A stretch of 64,000 nucleotides of DNA from positions 124,001 to 188,000 of the forward strand of contig NZ_RPEM01000001.1 of NCBI RefSeq assembly GCF_004745575.1. The letters run 5' to 3'. This document shows positions 45,548-54,300 of this stretch, piece after piece. A program made the translations under genes and the position numbers. The stretch is from Pseudotabrizicola sediminis. GTDB taxonomy: Bacteria; Pseudomonadota; Alphaproteobacteria; Rhodobacterales; Rhodobacteraceae. The notes under the pieces are model-generated. The model was not told where the DNA came from. It saw nothing but the letters and a program-made list of their open reading frames with translations, and did no database searches. Numbering within the stretch: position 1 is the stretch's first letter; every line of letters begins with the position of its first letter.

Positions 45548-46474
45548 TTATGCGACAGGCGGCACCGTTGCCGCCATTTCGCGCGCGATGGCCGAGGCCA
45601 GCCGTGCGTTGTTCAGCACCAGCGCGATATTCGCGGTCAGTGACCGACCTTCGGTCATCTCATACATCCGGTCCAGCAGATAGGGCGTCACCGCCTTGGC
45701 GCTGATGCCATCTGCCTGCGCCTGTTGCAGCGCGGCTTCGATCACCGGGGTAATCTCGGCGCTGGCAATCTCGGCCTCATGCGGGATCGGGTTGGCCACC
45801 AGTTGCCCGCCGGGCAGGCCAAGGGCTGTGCGCATCCGCTGGGCCGCCGCGATCTGCGCCGCACTGTCCATCCGCAGCGGAGCTTTCAGGCCAGAAGACC
45901 GCGACCAGAACGCCGGAAAGTCATCCTGACCGTAAGCGATCACGGGCACGCCATGGGTTTCCAGCACCTCCAGCGTTTTGGGCAGGTCCAGAATGGCCTT
46001 GGCCCCCGCCGCCACCACCGTCACCGGGGTCGCCGCCAGTTCCAGCAGGTCGGCGCTGATGTCAAAGGTCGTCTCCGCCCCGCGATGCACGCCGCCGATG
46101 CCCCCCGTTGCAAAGACATGGATGCCCGCCAGATGGGCGCAGATCATCGTTGCCGCCACAGTGGTCGCCCCGATGCCGCCGGTGGCAAGGCAGGCCGCAA
46201 GGTCCGCCCGGCTCAGCTTGGCCACGTTCTGCGCCTGCCCCAGCCGGTCCAGTTCCTCTGCCGTCAGGCCAATGTGAATCCGCCCATCCACGATGGCGAT
46301 GGTGGCGGGCACGGCGCCATGGGCGCGGATCTCATCTTCGACCGCGCGGGCGGTTTCCACGTTCTGCGGAAACGGCATGCCGTGGGTGATGATGGTGGAT
46401 TCCAGCGCCACGATGGCGGCACCTTGCGCGCGGGCCTGTGCGACTTCGGGCGAATAGGTCAGGGGAAGGGTCAT
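45548..46474 (-). CDS. psuG: Pseudouridine-5'-phosphate glycosidase
   Basis: 308 aa. ALESTIITHGMPFPQNVETA, VDGRIHIGL, ATGGIGGVHRGAETTFDISADL and the KAILDLPKTLEVLETHGVPVIAYG region are characteristic of PsuG (IndA). It splits pseudouridine 5'-phosphate to uracil and ribose 5-phosphate. It overlaps the kinase gene by 4 nt, so the pair makes a complete pseudouridine degradation route: kinase first, then glycosidase. Confidence 0.95.
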   Translation of the reverse strand: MTLPLTYSPEVAQARAQGAAIVALESTIITHGMPFPQNVETARAVEDEIRAHGAVPATIAIVDGRIHIGLTAEELDRLGQAQNVAKLSRADLAACLATGGIGATTVAATMICAHLAGIHVFATGGIGGVHRGAETTFDISADLLELAATPVTVVAAGAKAILDLPKTLEVLETHGVPVIAYGQDDFPAFWSRSSGLKAPLRMDSAAQIAAAQRMRTALGLPGGQLVANPIPHEAEIASAEITPVIEAALQQAQADGISAKAVTPYLLDRMYEMTEGRSLTANIALVLNNARLASAIAREMAATVPPVA

Positions 46475-47358
46475 GATCCGATATCTCCAGAAACGTAATC
46501 GGCAGCCGCCAGCAGCGCCGCCTGTAAGGCTTGTGCACGGGATGCCCCGCGCGCTTCGGCCACGATGTGGGCCGCCATGAAGGTGTCGCCCGCACCGGTG
46601 ACGCGGGTGACCAGCACCTGCGGCGGTTGCCCGGTGATCACCCCCTGCCCCGCCGTGCCCATGGCCGCGTCGCGCCCGCCGTCCGTGACCAGCACCCGCG
46701 CGGCACCCCGCGCCAGCAGGGCCGACGCCGCCTCGGCCGCGCTGTCGAACCGGCCCTTGGCGATCAGCCCGGCCTCTTCAAGGTTGACATAGAGCGTGGC
46801 GCGCGGATGCCCCAGCAGCGGCATCAGGCGTTCGGCCTTGCCGGGGCTGGCCGGGGCCACCCGCAGATCGGCGCGGGAAAACAGCGGCGAGCGGGCAATG
46901 TCGGAAATCAGCGCCTCGGTCAGATTGCCATCCAGCGCGATCAGCCCGGCATAGGGTGCCGTTTCGGACCCCAGCGTGCCATCGCCCAAAGCGCGCAAGA
47001 TCTTGTCGCCCGCCATTTCCAGTGAATGCGCATCGGCAATCGCGGCAATCAGCCCGTTGGCACCTTCAATCGCCATATAGCGGTCGGTGGGCAGATCGTC
47101 CGACCGGTATACATGCCCACACTCCAGCCCCATCCGCAGACAGGCCGCGATCAGCTCATCGCCCTCGGCGTCGCGGCCCAGGGCGGTGAGCAGCGCGGGC
47201 CGCAGGCCAAAGCGCGTCAGCGTCATCGCGATGTTCAGCACGACGCCCCCGGGCAGCCGCGTGATCCGTCCCGGCACATCCGACCCCAGCCGCAAAGACG
47301 CAGGCGCGCGGCCGATGATGTCCCACAGGACCGATCCAATGCACAGAATGTCGCTCAT
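46471..47358 (-). CDS. psuK: PfkB-family kinase, probable pseudouridine kinase
   Basis: 295 aa ribokinase-fold protein. The N-terminal ILCIGSVLWDIIGR and GSDVPGRITRLPGGVVLNIAMTL and the C-terminal VTRVTGAGDTFMAAHIVAEARG (GAGD anion hole and catalytic Asp) mark the PfkB family. Pseudouridine specificity is inferred from the 4-nt overlap with psuG. The ATG sits at the 3' foot of a stem (47361-47380) that contains its Shine-Dalgarno. Confidence 0.85.
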   Translation of the reverse strand: MSDILCIGSVLWDIIGRAPASLRLGSDVPGRITRLPGGVVLNIAMTLTRFGLRPALLTALGRDAEGDELIAACLRMGLECGHVYRSDDLPTDRYMAIEGANGLIAAIADAHSLEMAGDKILRALGDGTLGSETAPYAGLIALDGNLTEALISDIARSPLFSRADLRVAPASPGKAERLMPLLGHPRATLYVNLEEAGLIAKGRFDSAAEAASALLARGAARVLVTDGGRDAAMGTAGQGVITGQPPQVLVTRVTGAGDTFMAAHIVAEARGASRAQALQAALLAAADYVSGDIGS

Positions 47359-47360
47359 AA

Positions 47361-47380
47361 GGCCCCCTGTAATGGGGGCC
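47361..47380 (-). promoter_or_regulatory. Hairpin covering the psuK ribosome-binding site
   Basis: GGCCCCC (47361-47367) pairs with GGGGGCC (47374-47380) around a 6-nt loop. On the minus strand the AGGGGG of the second arm is the only Shine-Dalgarno-like sequence before the psuK ATG at 47358. With only TT following, it would work poorly as a bdhA terminator. Confidence 0.45.
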
Positions 47381-47394
47381 TTGATGGCGCGGCG

Positions 47395-48168
47395 TTACAG
47401 CGCCGTCCAGCCCCCATCGACCGAAATCGTGGTGCCGGTGATCTGCGCGCCTGCATTCGACGCAAGGAACACCGCGATGCCGCCGATCTGTTCCACAGTG
47501 GCGAAATCACCGCTGGGCTGACGGTCCAGCATCACCTTCTTGATTACGGTTTCCCGGTCCATGTTGTGCTTTTTCATCTGATCGGGGATCTGGCTTTCGA
47601 CCATCGGGGTCAGCACATAGCCGGGGCAGATCGCATTGGCGGTAATCCCCTGCCCCGCACATTCCAGCGCCGTCACCTTGGTAAATCCGACCTGACCATG
47701 CTTGGCCGCCACGTAAGCCCCCTTGTAGGGGCTGGCCGTCAGCCCATGGGCCGAGGCGATGTTGATCACCCGGCCCCATCCGGCCTTGCGCATCAAAGGC
47801 AAAGCGGCGGCGGTGGTGTGGAAGGTGGAGTTCAGGTTGATGGCAATGATCCGGTCCCAGCTGTCCACCGGAAACTCTTCGATCGCCGCGACATGCTGAA
47901 TGCCAGCGTTGTTCACCAGAATATCGCAGGAACCGGCCTTTTCGATCAGCTTGCGACACTCGTCGCCCTTCGACATATCGGCCTGAATATACCGAACTGC
48001 CACGCCATGCTTTTGCGCCAGCTCCTTGGCCAGTGCATGGTCTTCGTCCTTGTCGGTAAAGCTGTTAAGCACAAGGTCGGCCCCGGCACGGGCCAGCTCT
48101 TCTGCGATGCCCAGTCCGATCCCGGATGTCGATCCGGTGATGACGGCGGTCTTGCCCTTCAGGCTCAT
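47395..48168 (-). CDS. bdhA: 3-hydroxybutyrate dehydrogenase
   Basis: 257 aa short-chain dehydrogenase. NAD motif TGSTSGIGLGIA, NNAG motif (LVNNAGIQHVAAIEEFP), catalytic Ser in NIASAHG and YVAAKHG (YxxxK). The PYKGAYVAAKHGQVGFTKVTALE and ANAICPGYVLTPMVE stretches match bacterial BdhA closely. It oxidises (R)-3-hydroxybutyrate to acetoacetate in polyhydroxybutyrate turnover. psuK follows after 36 bp on the same strand. Confidence 0.9.
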   Translation of the reverse strand: MSLKGKTAVITGSTSGIGLGIAEELARAGADLVLNSFTDKDEDHALAKELAQKHGVAVRYIQADMSKGDECRKLIEKAGSCDILVNNAGIQHVAAIEEFPVDSWDRIIAINLNSTFHTTAAALPLMRKAGWGRVINIASAHGLTASPYKGAYVAAKHGQVGFTKVTALECAGQGITANAICPGYVLTPMVESQIPDQMKKHNMDRETVIKKVMLDRQPSGDFATVEQIGGIAVFLASNAGAQITGTTISVDGGWTAL

Positions 48169-48245
48169 GGCGTTCCCCTATTTTGCGTTCGCGGCAGCTT
48201 ACATGCTGCAGGCGCGAATGACAGGGGGAGTGATTTCACAATGCC

Positions 48246-48367
48246 AAAAAAAACGCCGGCACGAAGCCGGCGTTAAGTTATTGAGGCAGGTTTCATACAG
48301 GCAAGAAACCTATCGAGCAGTGAAGCCTGTATACGCCGCTTGTCGCCGATGGCCAAGTTAAAAGTTT
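48246..48367 (-). ncRNA. Candidate small RNA upstream of bdhA
   Basis: A minus-strand intrinsic terminator (stem AACGCCGGC/GCCGGCGTT, 48252-48274, then eight T residues) has no gene in front of it: the region to its right encodes nothing on the minus strand. TTGACC (48402-48397), a 17-bp spacer and GTGAAC (48379-48374) could start a transcript of about 120 nt. It contains alternative hairpins: ATACAGGC/GCCTGTAT and GGTTTC/GAAACC, which overlap. No Rfam family recognised. Confidence 0.45.
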
Positions 48368-48434
48368 GAAAAGGTTCACAACCCAGCCTAGCCTACGGTC
48401 AAAGAAACCAAGGCTACGGGGGATTGTTGCCGGA

Positions 48435-50261
48435 ATGGGACGAGATTTTTTCCACATCAGACAGGGATTTGTGCTGGCAGTCCTGCTCGCCTTCACGGCC
48501 GCTCCCGTCCAATCACAGGGCAGTGATTCTCCGGCCCATGGCATAGCTATGTATGGTGCCCCCGCCCTCCCCCCGGATTTTGTGTCGCTGCCGCATGTGA
48601 ACCCCGATGCCCCCAAAGGCGGGCGCATCATCTTTGGCGAGTCGGGCAGCTTTGACTCGATGAATCCGTTTATCCTGCGGGGGCGTGCGCCCGCCGCAGT
48701 CTCGACCCTCACGGTCGAGACGTTGATGGGCCGGTCCTATGACGAACCCTTCACGCTTTACGGTCTTCTGGCCGAATCGATCACCACCGATGCGGCCCGG
48801 ACCTACGCAGAATTTACCCTGCGTGAGGCCGCCCGATTCTCGGACGGCACGCCGGTCACGGTCGAAGACGTGCGCTGGTCGTTTGAGGTGCTGGGCACGC
48901 TTGGCAACCCGCGCTACCATACCGCCTGGGCCAAGATCGGCGCGACCCAGATCACCGGCCCCCGCTCGATCCGCTTCACCTTCAACACGCCCGACCGGGA
49001 ACTGCCGCTGATTCTGGGCCTTCGCCCGATTCTGCAAAAGGCGCAGTGGGAGGGTAAGGCGTTCGACGACTCGACGCTGGAAGCCCCCATCGGATCGGGC
49101 CCTTACGTGGTGGATACGTTCGAGACCGGGCGCTATGTCAGCTACAAACGCAACCCCGACTGGTGGGGCAAGGATCTGCCGTTCAACCGGGGCCAGCACA
49201 ATTTCGATGAATTGCGCACCGATTATTTTGGCGATGGCGGCGTGGTGTTCGAGGCGTTCAAGGGCGGGCTGATCACCAGCTGGCGCGAAACCAGCCCCGC
49301 CAAATGGGCCAGCAGCTACACCTGGCCCGAAGTGGCAAATGGCACCATCGTCAAATCAGAAATCCCGCACCAGCGCCCGTCCGGCATCGAAGGTTTTGTG
49401 ATGAACACCCGCCGCGCGCTGTTTGCAGACTGGCGGGTGCGCGAGGCGATGATTCTGGCGTTCAACTTTGAACTGGCAAACCAGACCATCAACGGCGGGG
49501 CCAGCCCACGCATCCAGTCCTATTTCGGCAACTCACCGCTGGGCGCGCCCCCCGGCACCCCGGCAGAAGGCCGCGTGCTTGAACTGTTGGAGCCGTTTGC
49601 CGATACGTTGCTTCCCGGCGCGATCGATGGCTACACCCTGCCCGAAGGCGACGGATCAGAGGCCAACCGCCGCAACATCCGCGCCGCCACCAACCTGCTG
49701 GCCGAAGCGGGCTACACCATCGACGCAGGCGTGCTGAAAGACCCCGCCGGCCAGCCGGTGGCCTTCGAGATCCTGCTGGTGAACGGCGCCAATGACATGA
49801 TCACCGCCGCCGACATCTATGTCGAAAGCCTGAAGCGCCTGGGCATCGCGGCGCGTGTCACCACGGTCGACAACGCGCAATACATCGAACGCACCAACAC
49901 CTATGCCTTTGACATGACGCATTACATCCGCAGCCTGTCGCTGTCGCCCGGCAATGAACAGACGCTGTATTGGGGGTCGGCGGGCGTGACCCAACCCGGC
50001 ACCCGCAACTGGATGGGCATGGCCTCTCCGGCGGCCGAGGCGATGATCGACACCATGCTGAACGCCCCCGATACCGATACCTTTGCAGCCGCAACACAGG
50101 CGCTGGACCGTGTGCTGACCACGGGTAGATATGTGGTGCCGATGTGGTATTCTAATATTTCTCGACTGGCGCACCGCAAAGAGCTGAAATTCCCCGCACG
50201 CTTGCCGCTTTATGGCGACTGGATCGGGTTTCAGCCAGAGGTCTGGTGGTATGAGCAGTAA
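48435..50261 (+). CDS. Extracellular solute-binding protein family 5 (YejA-like peptide-binding)
   Basis: 608 aa from ATG 48435, which gives a good Sec signal (FFHIRQGFVLAVLLAFTAAPVQS); the frame is open to a TTG at 48366. The mature part has the SBP_bac_5 features HVNPDAPKGGRIIFGESGSFDSMNPF, FTLREAARFSDGTPVTVEDVRWSFEVL and PIGSGPYVVDTFETGRYVSYKRNPDWWG. YejA-type proteins bind oligopeptides for an ABC importer. No permease or ATPase gene lies nearby, so it is an orphan receptor here. Confidence 0.88.
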   Translation: MGRDFFHIRQGFVLAVLLAFTAAPVQSQGSDSPAHGIAMYGAPALPPDFVSLPHVNPDAPKGGRIIFGESGSFDSMNPFILRGRAPAAVSTLTVETLMGRSYDEPFTLYGLLAESITTDAARTYAEFTLREAARFSDGTPVTVEDVRWSFEVLGTLGNPRYHTAWAKIGATQITGPRSIRFTFNTPDRELPLILGLRPILQKAQWEGKAFDDSTLEAPIGSGPYVVDTFETGRYVSYKRNPDWWGKDLPFNRGQHNFDELRTDYFGDGGVVFEAFKGGLITSWRETSPAKWASSYTWPEVANGTIVKSEIPHQRPSGIEGFVMNTRRALFADWRVREAMILAFNFELANQTINGGASPRIQSYFGNSPLGAPPGTPAEGRVLELLEPFADTLLPGAIDGYTLPEGDGSEANRRNIRAATNLLAEAGYTIDAGVLKDPAGQPVAFEILLVNGANDMITAADIYVESLKRLGIAARVTTVDNAQYIERTNTYAFDMTHYIRSLSLSPGNEQTLYWGSAGVTQPGTRNWMGMASPAAEAMIDTMLNAPDTDTFAAATQALDRVLTTGRYVVPMWYSNISRLAHRKELKFPARLPLYGDWIGFQPEVWWYEQ

Positions 50262-50281
50262 ACCAAGAAACAGGCCGACAG

Positions 50282-50407
50282 ATGCGTAAACTTTCCCTGA
50301 TGGCGGCCGCCGCCGCCCTAACACTCCTGACAGGCTGCGCCACGGTCGAAGGCATCGGCCGCGACATTTCCGGCGGGGCCAACCGTGTGGCGGGATGGGT
50401 CGGCTGA
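50282..50407 (+). CDS. Entericidin A/B-like small lipoprotein
   Basis: 41 aa. MRKLSLMAAAAALTLLTGC is a lipoprotein signal with lipobox LTGC (Cys19), and the mature peptide CATVEGIGRDISGGANRVAGWVG has the ATVxGxGxDI pattern of entericidins. These are short membrane lipoproteins seen in many proteobacteria; toxin/antidote roles were proposed in E. coli, but for this singleton the function is unknown. It starts 20 bp after the peptide-binding protein. Confidence 0.82.
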   Translation: MRKLSLMAAAAALTLLTGCATVEGIGRDISGGANRVAGWVG

Positions 50408-50462
50408 CCCACCGGGTTCAACGCGGCGCGCGGGGTGCAGCGGTGCAAGAGGCGTATTTGGA

Positions 50463-50495
50463 AAAGGTGCAGCCCCCTGCGCGGGTTGCACCTTT
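50463..50495. terminator. Bidirectional hairpin after the entericidin gene
   Basis: AAAGGTGCA (50463-50471) pairs perfectly with TGCACCTTT (50487-50495), with CCC/GGG inside. Short T and A flanks on either side allow termination in either direction. It stands next to the 17-bp repeat element at 50501. Confidence 0.55.
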
Positions 50496-50500
50496 GTGAA

Positions 50501-50517
50501 ATACTCCCGCCGGAGGC
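50501..50517 (-). repeat. 17-bp intergenic repeat, copy 1
   Basis: ATACTCCCGCCGGAGGC here is the exact reverse complement of GCCTCCGGCGGGAGTAT at 60186-60202. Both copies are intergenic, near a gene end. The centre CTCCCGCCGGAG is a partial palindrome. Similar sequences are, from memory, common between genes in Rhodobacteraceae; their function is unknown to me. Confidence 0.6.
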
Positions 50518-50603
50518 GCCTGCCCTGTCACCATCCGAGCATCCGCAGATATCGCAGAGCGTTTCACATTGCGCCAACCAGCGCGGCGCTTTAGGCACAG
50601 ATC

Positions 50604-52121
50604 ATGTTGTCACACCTTGAAACCGGCCCCGCCCCGACCGTGCCTGCACCCTTCAACATGGCGCAGCACGTGCTGGCGCGCGCGGCGGACCGCTTGCCGG
50701 ACAAGATGGCGCTGCGGATCATCACGCCATCAGCTGCGGAAGACTGGACCTACGACCGCCTGCACGGCGCGGTGCTGGGCTGCGCCGCCGGTCTCTTGGC
50801 CAAAGGGCTGGTTCCCGGCGACCGCATCCTGATGCGGCTGGCCAATCAGGTCGAGTTTCCCATTCTGTTTCTGGGCGCTCTGGCGGCGGGCATGGTGCCG
50901 GTCGCCACCTCGGCGCAGTTGACGCAGGCCGAGATCACCCCCATGGCCGCGCGCATCGCCCCGCGTCTGATCGTGGCCAGTGCGGGCGTGGCCCTGCCCG
51001 CAGGGCAGATGTGCCCGGTGATCACCGATGCCGATGTCCGCGCGATGGAAGACCTGCCCCCCACCGCGTTCCATATGGGCGACCCGGAGCGGCCCGGCTA
51101 TATTATCTTCACCTCCGGCACGTCCGGCAGCCCGATGGCCGTGGTGCATGCGCACCGCGCCATCATCGCCCGCGCCATGATGCATGACGGCTGGGAGGGC
51201 CTGTCCGAGCGTGATGTGCTGCTGCATGCGGGTGCCTTCAACTGGACCTATACGCTGGGCACCGGGTTGATGGACCCTTGGTGCGTGGGGGCCACCGCGC
51301 TGATCCCCGGCGCGGGCACCAGTCCTGCCGACCTGCCGGGTCTGCTGCACGACTATGGCGCCACCATCTTTGCCGCCGCCCCCGGCGTCTATCGCCAGAT
51401 GCTGCGCGCGCCATTGCGCCCCTTGCCACATCTGCGCCACGGGTTGTCTGCCGGCGAAAAGCTGAGCGCGGAGACACGCGCTGACTGGACCCGCGCCACA
51501 GGCACCCCGATCTGCGAGGCGCTGGGGATGTCGGAAATCTCGACCTTCATCTCGGAATCGCCCACACGCCCCGCGCCCGACGGGGCCACCGGCTTTGCGC
51601 AGACCGGGCGACGCATCGCCGCGCTTGGCCCTGATCTGGCCCCGGTGCCGCGCGGCACGCCCGGCCAGCTGGCAATCGACCGCCGCGATCCGGGGCTGAT
51701 GCTGGGCTATCTGGATGCGCCGGATGCCACCGCCGCACGGCTGAAGGGTGACTGGTTCCTGACCGGCGATCAGGTGCTGATCGACGCAAGCGGGGCCATC
51801 ACCTATCTGGGCCGTGATGATGACCAGATGAATGCCGGCGGTTACCGCGTCAGCCCGGTCGAGGTAGAGGCCGCAATGGCCCGCTTCCCCGAACTGCTGG
51901 AGGCGGCGGTGACCGAGGTGGAGGTCAGGCCCGGCGTGACCGTCATCGCCTGCTTCTACACCGCGGCCATCGCGCTGGATGACGCCGCACTTGCCGCCCA
52001 TGCCGAAGCGCATCTGGCGCGCTACAAACAGCCGCGCGTCTTCCACCACCTGCCCGCCCTGCCGCGCGGGGCCAATGCCAAGCTCAACCGCCGCGCGCTG
52101 CGTGGCATGGGGGTCTCATGA
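50604..52121 (+). CDS. AMP-dependent acyl-CoA synthetase/ligase family protein
   Basis: 505 aa adenylate-forming enzyme. The phosphate-binding loop YIIFTSGTSGSPMAVVHAHRA, the ALGMSEISTF core motif, GYLDAPDATAARLKGDWFLTGDQV, and YLGRDDDQMNAGGYRVSPVEVE are present, while the final catalytic Lys lies in GANAKLNRRAL. It resembles benzoate-CoA-ligase and medium-chain acyl-CoA synthetases. The acid substrate is unknown. It overlaps the DsbA-family gene by 4 nt. Confidence 0.85.
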   Translation: MLSHLETGPAPTVPAPFNMAQHVLARAADRLPDKMALRIITPSAAEDWTYDRLHGAVLGCAAGLLAKGLVPGDRILMRLANQVEFPILFLGALAAGMVPVATSAQLTQAEITPMAARIAPRLIVASAGVALPAGQMCPVITDADVRAMEDLPPTAFHMGDPERPGYIIFTSGTSGSPMAVVHAHRAIIARAMMHDGWEGLSERDVLLHAGAFNWTYTLGTGLMDPWCVGATALIPGAGTSPADLPGLLHDYGATIFAAAPGVYRQMLRAPLRPLPHLRHGLSAGEKLSAETRADWTRATGTPICEALGMSEISTFISESPTRPAPDGATGFAQTGRRIAALGPDLAPVPRGTPGQLAIDRRDPGLMLGYLDAPDATAARLKGDWFLTGDQVLIDASGAITYLGRDDDQMNAGGYRVSPVEVEAAMARFPELLEAAVTEVEVRPGVTVIACFYTAAIALDDAALAAHAEAHLARYKQPRVFHHLPALPRGANAKLNRRALRGMGVS

Positions 52122-52765
52122 TCAAGCTCGACATCTTCTCCGACCCGGTCTGCCCGTGGTGCTATATCGGCAAGGCCAACCTTGACCGCGCGCTGGAAGC
52201 CGCCCCCGACCATCCGTTCGACATCGAATGGCATCCGTTCCAGCTGAACCCCGGCATGCCACCCGAAGGCGTGGACCGGGCCGAATATCTGGAGGCCAAG
52301 TTCGGCGGCAAGGCAAAGGCCGTAGAGATCTACGCCCGTGTGGAACAGGCCACCCGCGATGCCGGGCTGACAATCGACTTTTCCTCCATCGCAAAAATGC
52401 CAAACACCCTGAACGCCCATCGCCTGATCCATTGGGCGGGGCTGGAGGGGCGGCAGACCGCGATCGTCTCGGCCCTGTTCCGCGCCTATTGGCGCGAGGG
52501 GCGCGACATTGGCGATGCCGCCACCCTGACCGATATTGCGCAAGCCGCCGGGATGGACCGCGCCCTGACCCAGCGCCTGCTGGCCACCGATGAGGATACC
52601 GAGGCGCTCAAGGCCCGCGACATCCACGCCCGGCAGCGCGGTGTCACCGGGGTGCCCTGCTTCATCATCGGCAATCAATACGTGGTGTCTGGTGCGCAAC
52701 CGCCGCAGGTCTGGGCCGATGTGCTGGCCGAACTGCGCGGGAGCGCACAGACCACAGGCCGTTAG
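52118..52765 (+). CDS. DsbA-family oxidoreductase (FrnE-like)
   Basis: 215 aa, cytoplasmic (no signal peptide). The thioredoxin-fold active site C12-P-W-C15 lies in IFSDPVCPWCYIGKANLDRAL. The conserved FHPFQLNP-like segment (WHPFQLNPGMPPEG), helical insertion and GVTGVPCFIIGNQYVVSGAQPP (cis-Pro) match the FrnE/2-hydroxychromene-2-carboxylate-isomerase-like branch. Proposed roles of this branch include cytoplasmic disulfide isomerase or glutathione-dependent isomerase. It is translationally coupled to the ligase gene before it. Confidence 0.88.
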   Translation: MIKLDIFSDPVCPWCYIGKANLDRALEAAPDHPFDIEWHPFQLNPGMPPEGVDRAEYLEAKFGGKAKAVEIYARVEQATRDAGLTIDFSSIAKMPNTLNAHRLIHWAGLEGRQTAIVSALFRAYWREGRDIGDAATLTDIAQAAGMDRALTQRLLATDEDTEALKARDIHARQRGVTGVPCFIIGNQYVVSGAQPPQVWADVLAELRGSAQTTGR

Positions 52766-52818
52766 CGCCGTGGTCGTCCCGTTTTGCGCGTGCTAGCGAA
52801 GCGCGGAAAGGACGACCC

Positions 52819-54033
52819 ATGTCACACACCCACCCCCCGCAGCGCGCGCTTGGCCAGACCGAGTTCATCGCGCTGATCGCGATGCTGTTTGCCACCATCG
52901 CGTTTTCCATCGACGCGATGCTGCCCGCCCTGCCCGAAATCGCCGCCGAGCTTTCCCCCGATGCCCCCAACAATGCGCAACTGATCCTGACCAGTTTTGT
53001 CTTCGGCATGGGGATCGGCACGCTGTTTGCCGGGCCGTTGTCCGACAGCTTTGGCCGCAAGACGGTGATCGTCGGTGGCGCGCTGCTCTATTGCGGCGGG
53101 GCCTTGTTGGCCTATGTCGCGCCCACGCTGGAAACCATGCTGCTGGCGCGGGTGCTGCAGGGACTGGGGGCCGCTGGCCCGCGTGTGGTGTCGCTGGCTT
53201 TGGTGCGTGATGTGCATTCCGGGCCGCGCATGGCGCGGATCGTCAGCTTTGCGATGATGATCTTCACGCTGGTGCCCGCCGCAGCCCCCTTGCTGGGCCA
53301 ATACATCATGGCAGGCTTCGGCTGGCGCAGCATTTTCCTTGCGTTCCTGCTGTTTTCGGCTGTGTCAGTGCTGTGGCTGACGATCCGCCAGCCCGAAACC
53401 CTGCTGCCCGCCGACCGCCGACCGTTCCGCGCAGGGCCGATCTGGGCCGCGTTGAAAGAGGTGCTGTCGCTGCGCAGCATCCGCCTGTCAATTCTGGCGC
53501 AAACCCTTGGCTTTGCAGCCCTGTTCGGCACCCTGTCCTCGACCCAGCAGCTGTTTGACCAGACCTATGGCCGCGCGGAGAGCTTTCCCCTGTACTTCGC
53601 GCTGATCGCGCTGATTTCCGGGTCATCTTCACTGCTCAACGCCTCGCTGGTGATGCGGCTGGGCATGCGGCGTCTGGTGCGGGTGTCGTTTGCCACGCAG
53701 ATGTTGGTCTCGGCGGCGTTTGTCATCGCCTTCACCCTGAACCTCTGGCCAGCGCCCGAAGTGTTGGAGGTAGAGTTCGCGGCCTATCTGATCTGGACCA
53801 TCGGCGTGTTCTTCATGGTGGGCATGACCATAGGCAATCTGAACGCCCTTGCGCTGGAACCCGTGGGCCATATCGCGGGCATGGCGGCATCGGTCACCGG
53901 GGCGCTGTCTACGGTGTTCTCGGTGATCCTCGCCGCGCCGGTGGGGCTCGCGTTCAACGGCACGCCGCTGCCCCTGATGATCGGCGTCACGCTGTTCACC
54001 GGGCTGGCCTATGCTGTGGCGCGCAGGCTGTGA
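52819..54033 (+). CDS. Bcr/CflA family multidrug efflux MFS transporter
   Basis: 404 aa, 12 hydrophobic helices expected. DAMLPALPEIAAEL in helix 1, the loop motif FAGPLSDSFGRKTVIVGGALLYCGG between helices 2 and 3 and RVLQGLGAAGPRVVSLALVRDVHSG are the Bcr/CflA pattern. It probably exports small hydrophobic compounds with H+. It starts 53 bp after the DsbA-family gene. Confidence 0.88.
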   Translation: MSHTHPPQRALGQTEFIALIAMLFATIAFSIDAMLPALPEIAAELSPDAPNNAQLILTSFVFGMGIGTLFAGPLSDSFGRKTVIVGGALLYCGGALLAYVAPTLETMLLARVLQGLGAAGPRVVSLALVRDVHSGPRMARIVSFAMMIFTLVPAAAPLLGQYIMAGFGWRSIFLAFLLFSAVSVLWLTIRQPETLLPADRRPFRAGPIWAALKEVLSLRSIRLSILAQTLGFAALFGTLSSTQQLFDQTYGRAESFPLYFALIALISGSSSLLNASLVMRLGMRRLVRVSFATQMLVSAAFVIAFTLNLWPAPEVLEVEFAAYLIWTIGVFFMVGMTIGNLNALALEPVGHIAGMAASVTGALSTVFSVILAAPVGLAFNGTPLPLMIGVTLFTGLAYAVARRL

Positions 54034-54036
54034 GCC

Positions 54037-54279
54037 CTATTCGCAGGGACTGGAGCACAGATTTTCGCAGGGGATGCCGTCATTGTCGGCATCCCGCTGC
54101 CGATGACCGCAGACCAGCAATTTGTAGCAGGCCTCTTCACAGGAAGAGATCTGCTTGCAGGTCGTTTTGGCACAATTATAGCCCTGCGCCAGCCACAGGG
54201 ATTGCGGCCCGTCGGATGGGGACGACAGATCGGCAAATAACGATGCAAGCGCCAGCGAAACGATAAGGGCAATTGACAT
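54037..54279 (-). CDS. Small secreted Cys-rich protein with an excalibur-like motif
   Basis: 80 aa from ATG 54279 (an ATG at 54294 adds five residues). The N-terminus MSIALIVSLALASLFADLS is a signal peptide. The mature part has eight Cys; the end reads RQRDADNDGIPCENLCSSPCE, with the DxDxDGxxCE calcium-binding excalibur motif. The protein is probably extracytoplasmic and disulfide-bonded. It is convergent with the MFS gene (3 bp between stops) and lies downstream of mfd on the same strand. Confidence 0.78.
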   Translation of the reverse strand: MSIALIVSLALASLFADLSSPSDGPQSLWLAQGYNCAKTTCKQISSCEEACYKLLVCGHRQRDADNDGIPCENLCSSPCE

Positions 54280-54300
54280 AAGGCATCCGGTCAAGGGAGC

